Positions 50,633 to 64,000 of a stretch of 64,000 nt of DNA are shown here, piece after piece (the stretch's first letter is position 1; each line of letters begins with the position of its first letter). The position numbers and the translations under genes are program-made. This DNA comes from Diatrype stigma. Lineage: Eukaryota; Ascomycota; Sordariomycetes; Xylariales; Diatrypaceae. Under the pieces are notes generated by a model. The model ran no database searches, had not been told where the DNA came from, and worked only from the letters and a program-made list of their open reading frames with translations. The stretch covers positions 62,001 through 126,000 of the forward strand of contig JAKJXP020000051.1 in assembly GCA_022225965.2 (NCBI GenBank). Direction: 5' to 3'.

Positions 50633-53600
50633 CGCGTTGTGCTCTCTATATATAAAGTCCCGAGGGCCCCAGCAGATGCAATGCCTCCTCAGGTTTACAT
50701 GGGCCTGGAACATACCTGAAATCTAGGCTCTTCAGATATACATACGTATAATGCCAGCTGACCCGAGTCGGGCCCACCCGGGGCCAGTATTATTCCTGCA
50801 CGTCCCTTAATATCCTTTGAGGGGTCGGGAGCTTTCCCGACGGATTTCCATTTCTTGTCTGTCAGTCGTCAGTTCAGTCGTCAGTCTGTCCACTTCGGCG
50901 CAAAGCTCACGACAATCAGATGGTGAGAAAAAAACGCGCATACCCATCTGGAAGACGAGAAGAGAAGGACACGCCGGAGTCTGGTCCAGTTGCGGCTGTA
51001 GTTGTGGTCGTTCTACGATCATATTACTGCATGGTTTTCAATACGATTACGTATAGGTGACTGTAACTTTTCTGGGCAATCAGTCAGTCGCGTCTTCAGG
51101 AAATACCCAGATACTATATTACGTACATGCTGGAGAACATTACATTTACGAACGTTATAACATACTCGGCATACTATATACCATAGTATTTAGTCCTAAC
51201 TATATAACCAACGTCTAAACATAATAACAGGTAACTAGCTGCTAGGGAATCGATTTTAGCCCATGTTGGGGGCTATCTGCTTTGTACTTTTCAACTAGTA
51301 CTGTATTCGCGCGTTATGAGGCACACCACCTTAGTTTACCTACCTTGCCTACCTACCTCTGCGTACCACCTAACCAGGTGGTATATCCCCCCCACGAATG
51401 TCTTGACTGGCTCGGTGTACCCCTAGGGTACTGCATAGCAACTCTTGTCCAACGTCTGACCCTTGCTCACGGAGCTATACCTCTCCTTGGATGGCTGTAG
51501 TTCATGGTCAATGCCACGCGAGGACCCCCGACACTTGATATCTGGGCGTATTATACATTACCACAAATCCACAACCTTGCTTAGTGTGATCCCATCACTG
51601 GGTCCTACCAGCCTTGCGTTATACTCCTACTAATAACGTAGGCTTGGGAGGCAACCTTGGCAACCTTGCCGTGCATTTATGTAAGCGTCACTAGAGAACG
51701 TACGAGGTTAGAGCTTGCTTAATCATATATTGGTTACCAAAAAGTTGGTATACATCTTCCGGCATTGCAGTGTCACGACTTCGCCATTGCTCTGGCACCT
51801 ACGAGAAAGAAAGTAAAAGCCGTGGTTTTGCCCGCTTGACACTTTCGAAGGAGCACCTGCTGGCTTCTCTCGCATTCGGGGAACGTGGAAATGCATGTAT
51901 CGCCATCTGGAAGTGGGTTCCTCCCCTAAAACTCGACAGCCCAACCATCGGCATCAGTTCCTTGATATGTGCACCACGACCGAGTTCCCACTCCTACTCT
52001 CAGTCGTGTCAGGGATTACCGTCGAGAAAGCAGGAGTCCTATCTCCGGTTTCTCGCGGAGAGTCCACATTCCGGAAAAGGTCATCGATCCTCAGCAGACT
52101 CCACACTCCTCACTCGGGCTTTCTAGTAAACGTATGTCATGTCGGCATGTAGTATAGGAGGATATCGGGCACATAGCTTCCTAGGTGTGCTGCAGGTGTG
52201 CTGCATCACAAGCCACCGCGTCAGCGCGTCTATTTACGTAGCCGCAATTCTTCGGAGGCGGCAAGGCGCGTAGTAGTGGTGGGAGTGGTGGTAGCTTCTC
52301 GTCGTAACAGACTACGAGCCGCCAGTCCAACCGTCCAGCCGTCCAGCCGCCCAGCCGTCAATGCAAGCCCGGCCCTCCGCGACGGCACCCACTCTACATA
52401 AAAAATATGCTACCATCTTGGCCGACCGAGTTGCCGAAGCGCGGTTCTGGTTGGTAACCAAAACGTGGTGGGAGTGCCCACAGTACGTGTCACAAAGTCT
52501 GCTACGGGGCGAAGAGATATCTCAGGGGCAGGGCACGAGTCAGTTGGTTATCCGGCACCGGCGCAAGCGTGCTCGGCACTAGATCTGCCTCTAGAGTCTA
52601 GAGAGACAGAACTGTTCCGTGAGATCTAAGACTAGTCCCAATCCTCGATAGACGGCCTAGATTTCAACACCATCTTCCATTATCGCGCCAGCGGACTCGA
52701 CTTGGCTACTACGCTACCAGATCCGGGAATCTGGAGAAGCTGGCGCTGAAGATGCGCACTAACTGATCGCATCGCATCGCCTCGCATCGGCCAATTAGGC
52801 GGATGGGATATATACAACAAGTCACATCGCTAAGCTACTAGGTATAGATATAAGCATGCGATATCCAGCGCCCCGGCGTCAGCGACAAACGTCGAGAGCC
52901 GCATCAAATCGCAAGTAACACGAAAGATTAAAAAAATGAAGGGGAAAATTGGGAAGACGAGAAGGAAGGGCGGCGGGCACGGTGACTGATTGCACATACA
53001 TATTCCGATTCACCCCTCTGCCGCCTCCGCCTCTGCTGCCCCCTCCGCCCGCACATCCCGACATATTCCCTCCTGCCCTCCTGCCCTCCTGAACCGAGCT
53101 GAAGCCTACCTCCCTCCTGACTAATGTACACCGTGCGAAGTAATAACTGCCCAGCATTCTCAGGAGACCCAATCCATGGCGATGAGCGACGACCAGCCAA
53201 GACAGCCATCCAGCCAGACCACAGGGTCGGCTTCAGGTGGGTCGGCACCCCTGCGCGCTGAGAGTCGCCTTCCTACAAAGGCCTCAATGGATCGCCCAGG
53301 CATTGCCATGCAAGAGCGAGGAAGGACATGGACAGGGGTCTAGGAAATTGTACGAAGTACCACTTCGAAATTGCGACGATACCAAACAGAACACAGAAAC
53401 GCGTTTTGCCCAGCTGGATGGAGTACTACACCTGCAGACCACTTGCAGACCTGATACGCTACGCCTCGAACGTTGTACCGTACCGTAGTTACCTCATGTC
53501 TGTCTGTCCATCCATCTGCCATCGATGATCTTGGATGCTGGTAGCCACCATCATGGATGTCGGGATGTTGATAAACGACCGGCTGACTGGCCTGCCCGTC

Positions 53601-55300
53601 GATGCACCAGCCGGTACTTACATGTAGTACCTAGTTAGTCGCTTCGTATATACATAGTAGTTAGTTGATTCCATACGTGCATACTTATGTATCCAATGCA
53701 CATGTGTAGGTACGCGGTACGCAGGCTGGGTAAAGACAGGTTTGACATTTATTTAAGCTCATCCGATTGCGACTACGTAATCAGACTTGCATGGCTGCCC
53801 TGGTAGGAAGGAAAACTTGGCTTTTCTCGACGTGATCCTGGGAAAGACTGGGAACTGTTTTCTCTCGGGATGCTCCCACCAGCCGAGGGTCGGTCCATCC
53901 TTAAGTTCCCTACATACATACCGATATGCCTACCCGAAACATATTGATTTTATTCGAAGGTATTACCCATGGAACCTGGAAGTATACCTATATGTACTCC
54001 AGCTGTATCCACGGGCTACATGCATACATACAGTACATACATACGTACATAGCTCGTAAGGTGTATTCAAGCTTGTCATGTCATAATGGGTCATTTACAT
54101 AGTACAACTTACATAGTACATCTCCCCCCTAATGCCGTTGAATTAACGATTGATAAGTGACCATAACTAATAAGTAACTAGACGCGTATTGCTCCGCAGC
54201 AGCATTTTCAGCCTCCACCTCCAGCTTCAGCAACAAGATAATGATATATTCGACCACACTGTCACACTGTGTTCTCACCCTAGGTACCTACCTAGGTAGC
54301 ATATGACACTCAATGTCCTGAATCAGGGTAGAGTAGACATGTATTATAGTGCAATCTTGTATGTAGTGGTTTCAGGCATCATAACTTATAATATGCGTGC
54401 TTACCTATTTGTAGTTCGAAGCGGTTTGTTTCCTGCCAGCCACAAGCAATCCAGCTGTTTTGACCATTCAGCATTCTGGCCTGGGTGCTATAGCCATCCA
54501 TGACATGATGGCATCTTGTGGGCCCCATCTGATATTGTTTGATTGAAGAAATGAACATCATATTGTACCTGTGAGTACATAAGACCACCGGACAAGAGTC
54601 AAGAGACTGAACAATTACTAATATTTATCAGCTTGGCTAATACGTACTGCCCACGATATGCAAGTGGCAGGGAGGGTGATTGGACAGAATGGGGCAGGGA
54701 CGGTTGTGAATCCATACTGTATGTACCAATTGACAATGTGCAGTGCAGTGCGGTGGTACTCAAGTCAAGTCATGGATCAACTCCATGTCCTGGCTCTTAA
54801 CGGAGAACTCGTGTGCGGCACCTGACTTTCTTGAGTTTTATTTCTCCTTGGTCAAGCTTGGGAACCTCCAGCAAACGTACCTACACATTATTGTGCAGGT
54901 GCAGGTGCAGGTGCAATACTGACACCTTCCGCTGTAACAAATCATAAACACAAGCCTCCTTCTTATTGTGATATATCTTGTAACATTGATCTTAACTTTG
55001 TTCTCTAGGGGGGTTATCGTAAGGGGAATGGACATTACAATATGTGTTCGTCTGCTACCTGGACACTGCTGGAGTATAACTCAAAAGTGAATACCTACAT
55101 AGGTAGCTTTGGTACGTGTGTATGTACATACCTACATGTAGCTACCTTGCTGGGTACATCACACCTTGGCATATTAGCCTAGCCTATAGGGAAAGTAGCG
55201 CCTTACCTAACCAGCGTATAGGTGGTTTCTTGGGCAAGTACGAAGTATCTAAGTAGGCACTAAGGGATTGTACAAGCATACAGATACCCTTGATTGCAAT

Positions 55301-57346
55301 ACGGCTAATGCTTCGTGCTTAGCATTGTACCCAAGGTCTGCGGTAGGGTTGCAAGGTACAAACAAGCACTGACAAGGTCAGAGAGGCAGGTACCTGCCCT
55401 CCATCAGAGGTATTGTACATACATACATACCCACAACATAATCTTGCTGTCTCGTCAACCTTTCAATCTCTTCTCCAAACCCTCTCCCTCTAATCCACAC
55501 AAATTCCCAATCTTCTTAACTTTTTCCGATTGATTCTTCTTATTCGGGTTCGTTCACCGTTTGTTTAGCCAATCCCCCAAACATCCTTCACTTGATCAAG
55601 CCTGGGCACGTCCAGGGCACTTTCTAACGCGTACATCGTGCATCATCCATCTGCACCTGCGCATTCAATCCTCAAATTACTTGGACTCGTGCGATGTAAC
55701 TCTGGACGTTCCTCAAGAGACCGCATATAAAAAAGTCTACCTGCGCCCACCTTTTTTCCGCACTAAACACACTAAGCTAATAATTTTCCCTGGGGGCTGC
55801 CAATTGCTAGTGTTTGGCAGTATTTTCTCGGAGGCTAAACCTCATTGAAAAGCTAGCCTCTGCCGAAGAACAACACCAGCACCACCTCGGGATAGTCTTG
55901 TCGTCACAGGCAGGAAAGGGCCCCATTGCCGGTCCCCATTGTATGCAAAGGCAGCTAGAGGCAACACATCGACGCATCCAAGCATCGTCGTCCACCTCTA
56001 CCAGACCATCACTACATACATACATACATGACTACTTATCCTGACAACATATCTACATACTCTCCCGCGCCATATTCCCGTACCTTCCTCCGTACTCTAG
56101 TACCTACTGCAGTAGCTACTCCAGTACATCCAGACCTCCAGTACATACCCTCACTCACTCACTCTGCTGCTCTCTGCACGTCACCCTAATCTAGCGCGCG
56201 AGTGTTTCTATGCCCCCTGGTCCCCTGGTCCCCGCCCTCGCAGCAAAGCTACTTTTTCGAGAGTCAGTCTAGCTGCCTTTGGGATCCGTTTTAGTGGCCC
56301 TCTGCTAGGCCATAAAAAATAAGTTTCGCGTGCCGAGGACTCAAAATCTCGTCGCAAACTTTGTTGTCTTCCTGAACTTAACCACATCTGCCCCTGGTAT
56401 ATCTATCATCATTTGCCAGTAATAAAAAGCGCTAGGCATCCTGATCTAAGCAGCTTCTGGCATCGTTCCCCTCACACCAAAAAAACACCAACCATTCCAA
56501 AATTTGCTTGCACTAGTTTAGTCAGGCCAGCCACACATCTAAGCAACTCCACACACCGGGTCTACGCTGAGTCGAGCATCAAGCATCAAGCCAGCATCGA
56601 GCCAGCTCTGGGAATCATCCCTCACCTCAACCTTGGGCTTCGGACCTGGACCTGGACCTGGACCTGAACTTTGGACCTTGGACCTTGGACTTTGCGGCAC
56701 GGCACGATCAAAGTCACGGGCAGCTCTCAAGACATCATCAGACTTCGAGAGTATTTGTCTGGTCTGGAAATATTAACATCGCGCTCTGCCACGTTAGTTC
56801 TCCTACGAACTCTCATCCGCCCGCGAAGAAGCGCTAGAGGCCGCCGCGGGTGTTACATCCGTGATCACGACCACGCTTGTTGGTGAATCCAAACTCTCCT
56901 ACAGCAACATACGCGCGCTTGGGTCTCCACGATCAGACCTGATCTCGACGAACCCTTGGCGTCCTTATTCAGGCCTTTTAGGACCGTAGCTAGAGGCGGC
57001 TTTGCCTCCACTACTTCTGCACCGCGACTCGGGGCTTGGAGCATATGTGGATCTAGCTCAAGACCATCTCATCCGACTAAACCGCGACTAAACCTGTGGG
57101 TGCTCGCAGGACCGGGAGATCACGCTATCTACTCTAGATCAGTCTTCCGTCACCGATCAGACCGCGGCCAACTAAATACCTGGCCTGGGACCAGCGTAGC
57201 CGCACTTTACACTCGCCAAAACTTTATCCTTCTTACTCAAAATAGCGCCTACCCATTTATACCCTCATTCCCAGTGGTTAGAACGGAGTTAAGGACTAAG
57301 CCGCCCTGGTCGTTCCATCCTTCGTCTTTCCCTGGTAAACTATAGT
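55301..57346 (+). promoter_or_regulatory. Probable promoter/long leader of the Con7-like gene
   Basis: About 2 kb of pyrimidine-rich sequence with a change of character from the gene-poor region. CCTGGA repeats occur at about 56646-56668. A stop-free non-ATG frame of 130 codons (56956-57345) ends two bases before the Con7 ATG in another frame. A TATAG directly before the start (57341-57345) could be the acceptor of a leader intron. The exact transcript start cannot be read from the sequence. Confidence 0.35.
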
Positions 57347-59130
57347 ATGATCTTGGCCTCAACGCAGCCGCATAACCCAGACGCGTTCGTTGTAAACCAT
57401 TCATCACTTTTACGCGCTTCACCTTCACCTTTTGGAAGCCAACCCTCCCTCGCGACGCAGAACACGCTCCCGAACGCCGTCAACAACCCTATGGAACGGA
57501 GTGTCCCCGAATACTCGCAGTCAGGTTTGCCTTCGCCCTACCCAAGTGCCTCCGGCGACACTCAGTCTGAAGCTTCCTCTGCAGATCACGCATCTGCTGC
57601 CCAATATCCAACTCCCCAGGAAGCGCGATCGAGCAACTACTCCGCGTCAGCTACGCCTACTTCTGAGTACGGGGCGTACGCGCAATCTGCGAGATCTTCA
57701 AGTTCTTTTCCAGAACACGGTCTCCGTCAATACCATCCCGCAGCAAGCAATCCTAGCGGTAGCAGCGGAGGTATGGCGCAAACACCAACAAGTCCGTCCA
57801 TGCCTTTGCAAGATGGGCGCAACCATCAGTCCCAGCAGGTCAAGTCTGACAGCGATATGCCCATAGATCCCTCAATCGCGGCACCTAGCCCTACCTACGG
57901 TCACGGCCAGTACTCTACCTACCCAGCGCCGCCACCGCAAGACATGTCGCACAGCTACCCGCAGAGCGCCGGCAGCTTGTATGCGCAGCCGCGGCCGGAC
58001 TGGGCCAACTATGGCCATCCGGGCCAGCAGATGCCCCCTCATCATGTGTTCCCCCACACGCCAACGTCGGCACCCCCTGCTCGAGGACAGGTAGGTAGCT
58101 TGTATTTTCCTCAACATAGCATCGTAAGCCAGATCGCGCAATGCGCATTTGAGGAGACGACCCGCAGTTTCTGCAGCTTTTTTCTTCTTCTTTTTTTCCT
58201 TACTAATTCCGTAAAATGGCTGATTTTTTTGGTGTTGACAGTATGGTGGACAGCAAGTATACTCGTTCGTCCCTATTCCGGGCGCACAGCAGCACAAACG
58301 ACCACGACGACGATATGAGGAGATCGAGCGCATGTACAAGTGTGGATGGAACGGCTGTGAGAAGGCCTATGGCACACTGAACCACCTTAATGCCCATGTG
58401 ACTATGCAGAGCCATGGTCAGAAGCGCACTCCTGAAGGTATGTTGACATTTTTCTTATGATGATTTGTTTTTCATTTTGGTGCTCGCCGGTTCTGAAGTA
58501 TGAGCTTTGGGATCTGGGGAATGTGGCGCTATTCTAGTTTCAACTAGCATATCACCTACTCCAAGCCCCTTCATCCCAACCTAGGCGCAGCTACTAGCGT
58601 TGAAAGGCGGATCGACCGCTGCGCTGGGGCCAAAACCATGATGTGTTTTTGGCCATGATGTGTCCACTATTTTGCACCACGACTTGACAATATCGCTGAC
58701 TGCTCTCAACAGAATTCAAGGAGATCCGCAAGGAGTGGAAGGCCCGCAAAAAGGAGGAGGAGGCGCAACGCAAGGCTGCCGAGGAGGCTGAGCGTCAGCG
58801 ACAGGCTCAGGCAGCGGCTGCTGCGGCGGCTCAAGCCCAGAACGGCGGCCCCGATCCCCAGGCTGCTGAAGGACAGGCTACGGCGTCTTACCCGCCAGGA
58901 AGACAGGTCCAGCTTCCCCCTATCGGATATCAGCCCAGCCAGTATTCCGCGCCCCCGGAGTATAGCCCCACCAGTCACATGTATTCGGCCAACTACCAAC
59001 AGCAGCCGGCATCCCCTTACCCGCCTCAAGGCCAGATGTACAGCCAACGTAAGTAGTAGCGCTATGTAGACGAGCTGGGCACATAGCGCTCACAAGGTCA
59101 ATAGACAACGGTGCACAGGCAAGTCACTAG
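57347..59130 (+). CDS. con7: Con7-like C2H2 zinc-finger transcription factor
   Basis: Nuclear regulator; in Magnaporthe oryzae Con7p controls conidium shape, cell-wall genes and appressorium formation. Exons: 57347-58090, 58242-58437, 58713-59048 and probably 59105-59130; introns of 151, 275 and 56 bases. The product is about 433 residues. Seen: a long Ser/Pro/Gln/Tyr-rich N-terminal region (about 1-260); basic KRPRRRYEEIERMYKCGW; one C2H2 finger (Cys282, Cys287, His300, His306, spacing C-x4-C-x12-H-x5-H) with KAYGTLNHLNAHVTMQSHG; the following EFKEIRKEWKARKKEEE helix; an Ala/Gln coiled stretch; and a Pro/Tyr/Gln tail. The finger plus the basic helix is the Con7 hallmark. The 3' end is less sure: without the last intron the frame ends QRK at 59056; with it, it ends HNGAQASH. 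Confidence 0.92.
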
Positions 59131-62100
59131 GCAGCTTTGATCGGCAGCCTTCTAACAACACATTGTATATTATGTGGCTCTTTTACGATGCGACGATTCC
59201 AATCCATATTGCCTAATACCCAAAATTTCAAGACTGGCGACATCTGGGGGGCGGGGCGGATCCTTTACACTTTCCTGTTTCTCGCATATAGCATTAGGCG
59301 ACCGCTTGAGGAGAGCATAATTGGCTTCAGTGTGGCACTGGGTTCGGGTAGTGTCTGCATGGTTCTTGCCTAGCGAAATGTGGTTCAGCAGCTCTGGCCG
59401 ACACTGCTGGTGGTGGAGTCCAAATGAACGAACGATACCTTATTCTACGTACATGGGCGCCCAGAGCGTCGTTCATTCCTAGAGTGGTTAGGAAAAATGC
59501 AATTGCCTTATGTTACAAAATCGTGTTGTATGCAGAGTCTGTGATTGTGATTGTGAGGAGTCTATGATGTGAGATTCATCTCTTGTTTTCCTCGGGTTAC
59601 TGTACGTGTGATGGCAGTTTGGCGATGATTTCCATGCAATGTCCATTAAAGCCAAGAAGCCAGGAAATCGGGTAGGATAAATGTTCTACGATGATGAATT
59701 GTTGAGCAAAAATAAGGGCATGGAATTATGGCATAAATGTTCGAATCAGGATCAGGGTTGGGTTCTCATGGCTCTTATAAATGGGTTGTCTCCATGCCAT
59801 ATGCCATGCGTCAGCATATTGCTGCATAGGTCAGAACCCGAGTACCTGGTTACTGTAAAATAGCTTCTGTACGGTAACTAGGGGCTCTAATTTCTGAACC
59901 AGTTTAGCCCGTTCGTTCGTTGTGCTACCATTGCCACGAGGCGGCGAGGTAGCATCGACTAGCAAAGAGAGCGAAGAAGCGCGTGGGCGTGAGCGTGGGC
60001 GTGGGCGTGGAGCTAGGAGCTAGGACAGATAAGACAGGACAGCTCACATGCAGGTATCCTAGGACGGCCGGGCTGCGGTGCAACCACACTACCTGGTTAG
60101 CACTTTCGCATCGGCAACGACGCCGTCCACCACCGCGAGCTTGGCGCACTAGGCGTAGTTGTAGCAGGAGAGTGCAGGCGGTAGTGACACACGCGCTTAA
60201 CACTTTTCCAGTTACTCTGACAATGACGGACATGGCATGGCATGACATGCGCCGCTAACTAGGTAGTATTCAGCCATCCATCCATCCATACATCCATACA
60301 TCACCAAGAACCAAGAGGGTTCTAGTTTGGCTAGGACGAAGGGACCGTCGACCCCTCCCTCCCTCCATGCGCACATCAGGCACGTACTAGCTATGCCGTG
60401 AAACCTGTAGTATATGGGTTATCATATAACAAGGTCGGTCTGCACTGCATCTGCATCTGCCTGCCATACAGTATCAAACTAGCCAGGAATGAATTGTCTA
60501 CGAAGGGTATAGATATAAAGCAAAATGACAGACTGCCTCCAACTAGATGTCGAATTGTTGCAAAGCTGAACTAGTCGTAGTGAATCGGACTTGAGAAGGG
60601 AGGATGGTACGTACTTGGATAAAAGGGGGTTCTCGTAGTGAAGATATTTATTTATCTGATCCCATCAGTCCAAATAAGTCGACAGACAGACAGACAGCCT
60701 ATCAAACACCTGGCTTCGTCCCTGTAGTTCTCCCGCTGACTGGTATCGCAGTCTCACTGTCTCCTGACCCAGCGGCCTTGTCATGTCATCGACCACGCAA
60801 CATCACCTCCACTTCTCTGATCAATTTCGCCCTTGCTGTTGTCGTCAAATCAAGCCTTTTGGCACTTGCATTAAACTACCCAGATGCAAAGGGGTTCCGG
60901 GTCCGCTAGCTAGCCAGACTAGCCACGCCTGCAACCCGCCCGCTTCGTCCCGCGCGTGCGTGCGTCTTGCTTGCATGAACGGTTCGATCTAGTTTCCTTG
61001 GACGACCCTCTCCTCCCATGTTCTTACTTTCTCCCTTAGTGACGTTACAAGCGTCGAAATATTTTCCGAGGTTGCAGCACCCTACCCTACCCTACCCTAC
61101 CCTACCCTACCTGTCCGGGGGTTAGGAGGGAGGTAGGGAGGGAGTGTCATGTCGGTATGTGTGGGAGGGTGTAGGTAGATATGTAGACATGTGGTTAGCT
61201 ACCTACGAAGTAACTACACTAATATGTGCGTGATATTTTAGTCGGGCAGACTAGGTAGCTTATAGAAAGGAATACAGAATCCCTAACTAATGGCAGGCTA
61301 ACTATAGAAACAAGTCTTGGCTACCTATATCAGGTAGTAGTTTCACTTGCTTATATTATGACAATACATGCACAGGGACGGACCGCTCTCTCAGCCTCCA
61401 AGCGGTAAGGTTAGGTAAGGTAAGGTAAGGAAGGAAGGGTAAACTGATAGTCGATCAGGGACCGTAAAAAAATAGCGTAATGGGGAAAAGAACAGGCGGT
61501 ATACGTAGCTTGGTAGTATGTATGTAGTTAGCAGTTAGCAGTTAGCAGTTAGCTGTGATTAGTTTAGCTAGCTAGCAGCAACCCGCGATATTGGATACTT
61601 ACCTATGAACGAAAGGACTGATATGAAGAACAGGAAGGATGGTGTGGCAGACGGCTAGTCGATGCAACAAGGGTCGTAGGGTGGGTGTAAGTCCGCATTT
61701 CCCGCCGTTGGCTTCGGGTAACGTGCATTAGCGCGTACGTCCGCCGCTCGGCCCGCGAAGGGGACGCCTGGGGTGGGTGCCCCAGGTGGGTGGTGGCACT
61801 GGTGGGTGCGCGGGCAGTGAGTGGCCTAGTTAACTACTCCTTATGTAACTACATGTAGGTAGGTAGGTACAGTTACCGGAGAGCTCTTACTGGAGGCGGC
61901 GGGCAACCACCAGCCACGGACCTGAAGGGTGATATGCAGCCCCAGTTCCAGCTATGAGAACAAGAACAATGGAAGCAAGGCCTTGAACTTGAAGGTTTGC
62001 ATCGACAGGCTGCATCTCCTTTCTTTTTGCTGCGCGATTTCAGCTTCAGTCCAGGTAGGTAATGGTAATCAATGCCCTCTTTTCTTTCCACGGATTCAGC

Positions 62101-64000
62101 CTACCTATGCCACAACCACTGACCAGCTCGAGCCGACTCGATATCAATACATAGTATCTCCTTATCTACATATGCCTCTCACTCTTACCTTGATCTCCCG
62201 CTTTCTTTCCTTTTATATTTTCTTGTCTATCCTACATGTTTACTCTCTCTCCTCCAGAAGCAATCGTTTGACTGGAGCTACCTAAGAGGCAGGTAGCGTC
62301 CCATGTATCTGCACGTACTATGTTGGCCGTCGATCAGCCGCCACGCCGTCGACGAGCAGCGTCTTGCTTGGATCATGTAGTTGGTTTCTGCTTACCTTAG
62401 TTAGTTACTGCCTGCCCTAGTAGTTGGCATGTACCTACTTAGTAGCCTACCTACACGCGTAAAATACAAGTGCCTGCCCGTTTTGCGACTAACTATGCCC
62501 CATGGAGAAATATAATGAACTTACCTTACCTACTATCATGTGGTTATATGGACCCAGCGATGCTTTTGCATGCATTGGATGCACCTCATCTTCCTTAATG
62601 CCAGCACCATACAAGCAAAATGGACACAGTATCCTGCACAGTCACCGGCCAGGTGGGTAGGGATATATAAGACATGGGTAAACAGTTCCTTCTTATATGT
62701 GAGTGAGTCTTTCTATGCTTGCGGGTCTTAGACATTTCGTTCATTTTTCACTTTCGCTCATCTACAATGCAATTAGGCCGTCATTCAATCGGTCAATCAT
62801 GTCTCCTTCCCCTATCCAACCAACTGTTGCTGTTCGATTCTATTCATAATTCTCGGGATAATCTCTATATGCTACATATAACGGCCACCTTTAAGGTTGT
62901 TGCTATGAGACCATTGCCGCCCCTCCTCTACTCCTCTCGGACTGTTCGTTGCGTACCGTGTGTGACCGAATCCTGGAGTGGAATTGAGAAAGCGCTGTAG
63001 TTCGGGGTTGTCGCAAAGAGAGCCAGTCGGACAGATGTCAGCCAGCCAACCGCTTAGCAAATACCTACCTACCTGCCTGTGTATGGCCATAATGTCGGAC
63101 CGCGGACTGCGCAATAGGTAATAAGAACAATAACTGACAAGCACCACTTTGATACCATGCATTTATCTAAATGGTTGAGTCTTGGTAGGCCTAATCTGAA
63201 GACGAGGGAACATGAGCAAGGGGTCAGGCTACACGCGTGCGCCCGTATGCGCCTGCTCGGCGTTATATCATATCTAGACACCGAGACAACGCCCGCAGGA
63301 GTGACTCAAGAACGGAGACCACACACGTACACGCGTTGCCCCTTAACTATCTTATGGTCCATCCATCCAGTCTGGATTGGGAGGCCCCTGGCATTAGAGA
63401 GACAGACGAGCATCAGCAGATAGATGAGGTCGAATCCAGAAGATCGAGTTCATTTCATTGGCGAGGACAGAGTTAGACTCAAACCAACCAATAACCATTC
63501 CTCTCGTGGTTTCTCATGGCATTGCACCCCCTGATGGATTGCCGCGTCCCGCGTCCCGCGTCCTACATCAGAACAACAAGATTGGTAGAGGTCGTTGAAT
63601 GCCGGCAATACCTAGTTAGCCGTCAATACCTAGTTAGCCGTCAAGTGACCCTCTTCTTCCCTCGCTAGTTACGAATAACCATAGATCCATCCATATATGT
63701 CTACGAAGGTGCTTGAGGTAGGTACGAAGTAGTCTAGTGGATACCACTTCTCCGGACAAGACCCACGATGGGTCCATCCATGGGACCTTGGAATGGGATC
63801 CATGGGTGGGTATCGGGTTTAAGTGGGGATGCGGGAAACGGGGATCTATCCGGAGCTCCATCGCGCCTGGCGAATTTAATTTTGACATCAGCTGATTGCC
63901 AGCGATCGCAACAGAACGGCGAATCACCGTCGGACTTACCACTACCGTCAGTTACCGTGTAGGTAGGATTGAAGCAACTGGCAACTGCTACGGACTTTCC
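59131..64000. other. Gene-poor region at the right edge
   Basis: No gene supported in nearly 4.9 kb. It contains GCGTGG repeats (59981-60010), a CCCTA pentamer array (61080-61111), TAAGG repeats (about 61408-61432), GTTAGCA repeats (about 61527-61552), a duplicated AATACCTAGTTAGCCGTCAA unit (63606-63643), GTCCCGC repeats (63546-63562) and TACGAAGTA copies (61204-61212, 63723-63731). Open frames here (for example 60604-60909, 61929-62285) have no recognisable features. Confidence 0.5.
61080..61111. repeat. 5-bp tandem repeat (CCCTA)n
   Basis: About six units. It differs from the usual filamentous-fungal telomere unit (TTAGGG/CCCTAA) and lies in the interior. Confidence 0.88.

Larger units (their letters stand above)
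50129..55300. other. Gene-poor region, third part
   Basis: No gene supported. Besides the three arrays listed separately, there are TACGAAGTA copies (53351-53359, 55239-55247), the compound palindrome CCTAGGTACCTACCTAGG (about 54280-54297) and a GGTGCA run (about 54895-54914). Open frames at 51770-52126 and 53787-54059 have no family resemblance. Confidence 0.5.

Noticed and set aside
56956..57345. 130-codon frame just before the Con7 start as an upstream gene or extra N terminus
   Set aside because: It starts at TTG, lies in another frame than Con7 and ends in a stop before its ATG; likely leader sequence.
61080..61111. Interstitial telomere from CCCTA repeats
   Set aside because: Unit is five bases, not the CCCTAA hexamer of filamentous fungi, and no subtelomeric features surround it.

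Overview
This window looks like chromosomal DNA of a filamentous ascomycete, most likely a Sordariomycete. The genes have short introns with GTAAGT-type donors and CTAAC/CTGAC branch sites. They include fungus-specific products (a NoxR NADPH-oxidase regulator, a Con7-type zinc-finger factor, an AA9 lytic polysaccharide monooxygenase, a chitin deacetylase with CBM18 modules), spaced by long AT/GC-mixed intergenic DNA full of microsatellites. There is no operon structure. Exon-intron models were built by hand from reading frames, splice sites and conserved protein motifs.

Layout. 1-1136: 3' part of an unrecognised gene that runs off the left edge. 2729-6911 (-): TORC2 subunit of the Rictor/Ste16/Avo3 family. 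7930-8749: two nested miniature inverted-repeat elements, one inserted in the terminal repeat of the other with an exact 9-bp target duplication. 9200-9626 (-): broken remnant of a jelly-roll polysaccharide-lyase-like gene. 12807-13813: urate oxidase. 14466-15147 (-): mitochondrial ribosomal protein L13. 15811-17222: copper chaperone for superoxide dismutase. 21300-23111: NoxR. 24737-26469 (-): secreted chitin deacetylase-like protein with CBM18 modules at both ends. 28636-29667 (-): doubtful, stop-riddled ghost frame. 30538-32714: bifunctional HMP(-P) kinase/TenA thiamine protein. 33850-36315: DBP2-type DEAD-box helicase with a long late intron. 37441-39682: AA9 monooxygenase with unusually long introns. 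39683-57346: about 17.7 kb in which no gene could be supported. 57347-59130: Con7-like C2H2 factor. 59131-64000: again no supportable gene.

The genes are not one pathway; most are core cellular functions (TORC2 signalling, purine catabolism, mitochondrial translation, copper delivery, thiamine synthesis, RNA helicase). A second theme fits a plant- or debris-associated fungus: cell-wall remodelling (chitin deacetylase), plant polysaccharide attack (AA9, the dead lyase) and hyphal development (NoxR, Con7).

The most notable observations are the nested MITE pair with a readable insertion history, a 9-mer (TACGAAGTA) found at least ten times in the intergenic DNA where about 0.5 would be expected, an apparent loss of a zinc-ligand histidine in the chitin deacetylase, an Ala-Pro spacer before the copper-binding histidine of the AA9 enzyme, and the long late intron of the DBP2 gene.
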